Below, piece by piece: positions 62,452 through 64,000 of a stretch of 64,000 nucleotides of DNA. Each line of letters begins with the position of its first letter. The first letter of the stretch is position 1. The stretch is taken from assembly GCA_904066235.2 (NCBI GenBank), contig CAJFCV020000003.1, forward strand, positions 6,448,001 to 6,512,000, given 5' to 3'. The stretch comes from Bursaphelenchus xylophilus. Taxonomy: Eukaryota > Nematoda > Chromadorea > Rhabditida > Aphelenchoididae. The notes under the pieces are model-generated. The model was not told the origin of the DNA, did no database searches, and worked only from the letters and a program-made list of their open reading frames with translations. The translations under genes were made by a program, and so were the position numbers.

Positions 62452-64000
62452 CTAAGATCTCAAGTTGGCGTAGAATCGAGGCTCCGGTCCTCCCAGATCA
62501 CCAACGAAACGTTCTTGGTCGGATGGCCTCAGTCCACATGGCCGTCTAAACTCTTGACCTAACTCGTGGATCCATTTATTGGATACCCATTTGACTCCCA
62601 AAAGTACGGGACAAGCAGCATGCCGAGTGCGGAGATCTCCCTCACCGCTTCTGTAGAGGTTGTACCAGAAGAGAGCATCGTTCTTGGAAGGCATTACAGA
62701 CGTCTTCAATTCAGTGAATACAGTTCCGCCTCCAGTTTGTGGTTGAGTCATCTGTATTACAATATTAGTTTTCAGGGGACTAGGATAGGGCTCAGTTAGT
62801 AGAAATAATAAGAGTCATCGGGTCCTAGGATAGCTTATCACAGAGGTATCCACGTGCCCTACGCCCCCCGTATCGATCGACTTTGACTCGGACTGTCGTC
62901 GACCCGAAAAGTCGGGATGTGGTTTTAAACATCAAAACTTACATAGAAGAGGACGGTTGCAATACGATTTCCAGTACCGAGGTCACTGAAGGCCTTGGTT
63001 TCTTCTTTCTAAATAAACAATTATGAAAAAGTACAGTATACTTACTCTGGCAAAATCGAAATGAGGATCATAATGCCCACCAATTCCATAATTAGCAATC
63101 TGCAATTCTTCCGCAGTTTCTTGTTCCAGATTTGTCATCAAATCAATTCTTTTATTCACTCGGTCAACAACTTCATGTTCGGTGGCCTTGAGCCAAGCGC
63201 TGAAAGGAGATTTGAAAAGTGTCCACGATAGAAGAATACTCACCTTTTACTGATACGATAAGAAGCTGTCTCCAACTGACCGGTCTCACTGTTCTGAACG
63301 GTTGCTCTAGCAAGTTTGGGAGACGCCAAGGACTGGATTACACTAACCTCGTCGTCACTCATTACATCACGGAATAAGACTGCCAGAGGGTTATAGCGAA
63401 GTATTTCCACTTTGAAAGGCGCAATGATTAAGAAGGGACGGTCTCGTTTGTAGTAACAGTACAGTTGCGAGGTTGCTTTTACACTCTAATTTTATTCAAT
63501 ATTGTGTTCAACGACTCACCACTGGAACTTCATTCCGGCATAGTGCTTCGTATATATTCCTCTCAGCAAGCTCGAGCCCGTCGTTAGGTCTGGGGTTGGA
63601 GACTCGGCCTGGATTCTTCCTGAAGTCGCTTCTCTTCACTCCATCAGCCGCCAATTGATCTTCGTACCATTTTATGTTACCCTTGGCACGAGGATGTTCG
63701 GGCCATAACTTGTAAAGACGATCGGTAGCAATGAGCGCATGCTTTACATTCCCTTGCTTAAAGTATGCAAAGGCCAAATATTCGAGGATATCGTGTTCGC
63801 CGATGGTTGGGGGGTCTTCCTTCTTAGCACGCTCTAGAGCTTCTTCCATCCACATTAAGGTGTGGTAGTAATCCTCCGCATTGTACGAGATTCGCCCCAC
63901 ATCGAATACCTCCTGAGCTGAAACATTACTTTAATTGGAAGCCGTATACACTCTACCTGTCATTCCTCTGCTTGTTTGTACTTTCCCGACTTTTCCATTA
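62452..64000 (-). CDS. phy/dpy-18 family: Collagen prolyl 4-hydroxylase alpha subunit, 3' part (5' end beyond window)
   Basis: Exons in coding order (64000)-63957, 63917-63520, 63485-63244, 63199-63046, 63008-62943, 62751-62452; at least 401 residues. The enzyme hydroxylates X-Pro-Gly prolines of collagen in the ER using iron, ascorbate and 2-oxoglutarate. The first visible part is the peptide-substrate-binding/TPR domain (DILEYLAFAYFKQGNVKHAL). The dioxygenase domain carries the HxD...H...K set: GGHYDPHFDF (His, Asp), GDLRTRHAACPVLLG (His) and GVKWVSNKWIHE (Lys). It ends ...GQEFRRPCGLRP and a short tail with no KDEL, as is usual for the alpha chain, which is held by PDI. All residues for activity are present. 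The N-terminal signal peptide lies outside the window. Which worm paralogue (DPY-18, PHY-2 or other) cannot be told from this part. Confidence 0.93.
62901..62919. repeat. Remnant resembling the end of the NRF-intron foldback
   Basis: GACCCGAAAAGTCGGGATG in the last intron of the prolyl hydroxylase gene differs by few bases from the complement of the terminus at 47240-47258. Nothing else of the element is visible nearby. Confidence 0.35.

Overview
The window is eukaryotic nuclear DNA and very probably comes from a nematode. Genes are broken by many short introns (mostly 35-60 nt, GT...TTTTAG or GT...TTTCAG). Several start codons sit 8-20 nt downstream of an isolated TTTCAG-like acceptor, as expected for spliced-leader trans-splicing. 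The protein set also fits a worm: a NRF-type acyltransferase, and homologues of HPK-1, CEH-43/Distal-less, EMB-8, UNC-116, NFKI-1 and PHY/DPY-18. I cannot name the species. No operon, plasmid, phage, CRISPR array or bacterial-style system is visible. All exon coordinates were worked out by hand from splice motifs, reading-frame continuity and protein similarity recalled from memory.

Layout, left to right: the tail of a VWA-domain gene (1-662); a palindromic element (713-1349); METTL18-like methyltransferase (+) converging on calpain-7 (-), which carries a hAT MITE in an intron; MGAT4-type glycosyltransferase (+); CNDP2-type dipeptidase (+) converging on a BLM/RecQ helicase (-); a repeat-rich gap (16039-18582); RASSF7/8-like protein (+) converging on a Josephin deubiquitinase (-); RAB26/37 GTPase (+); HIPK kinase (+) converging on TAF12 (-); an IkB/ankyrin protein (+); a large nested foldback element (34103-36178); TMF1-like Golgi coiled-coil protein (+); an unrecognised gene (39696-40635, -); kinesin-1 heavy chain (+); NRF/acyltransferase-3 membrane protein (+) converging on a Distal-less homeobox gene (-); a 3.75-kb probable regulatory desert; NADPH-cytochrome P450 reductase (-); NTH1 glycosylase (-); KSR (+); and the 3' half of a collagen prolyl 4-hydroxylase alpha subunit (-), cut by the window end.

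The genes are conserved housekeeping, signalling and developmental genes with no evident shared pathway. BLM and NTH1 are both DNA-repair genes but are not adjacent. TMF1, RAB26/37, kinesin-1 and calpain-7 all touch membrane traffic, but nothing suggests co-regulation.

The unusual content is mobile DNA. At least eight non-autonomous inverted-repeat elements are visible. Several have clean target-site duplications: 8 bp for hAT, TTA/TAA for PIF/Harbinger-like, and TA for Tc1/mariner-like. One case has a natural empty site inside the window. Other points are an unrecognised three-exon gene, a GC-AG intron in kinesin, duplicated splice sites in MGAT4 and RASSF, and apparent domain or residue losses in KSR and the NRF acyltransferase.
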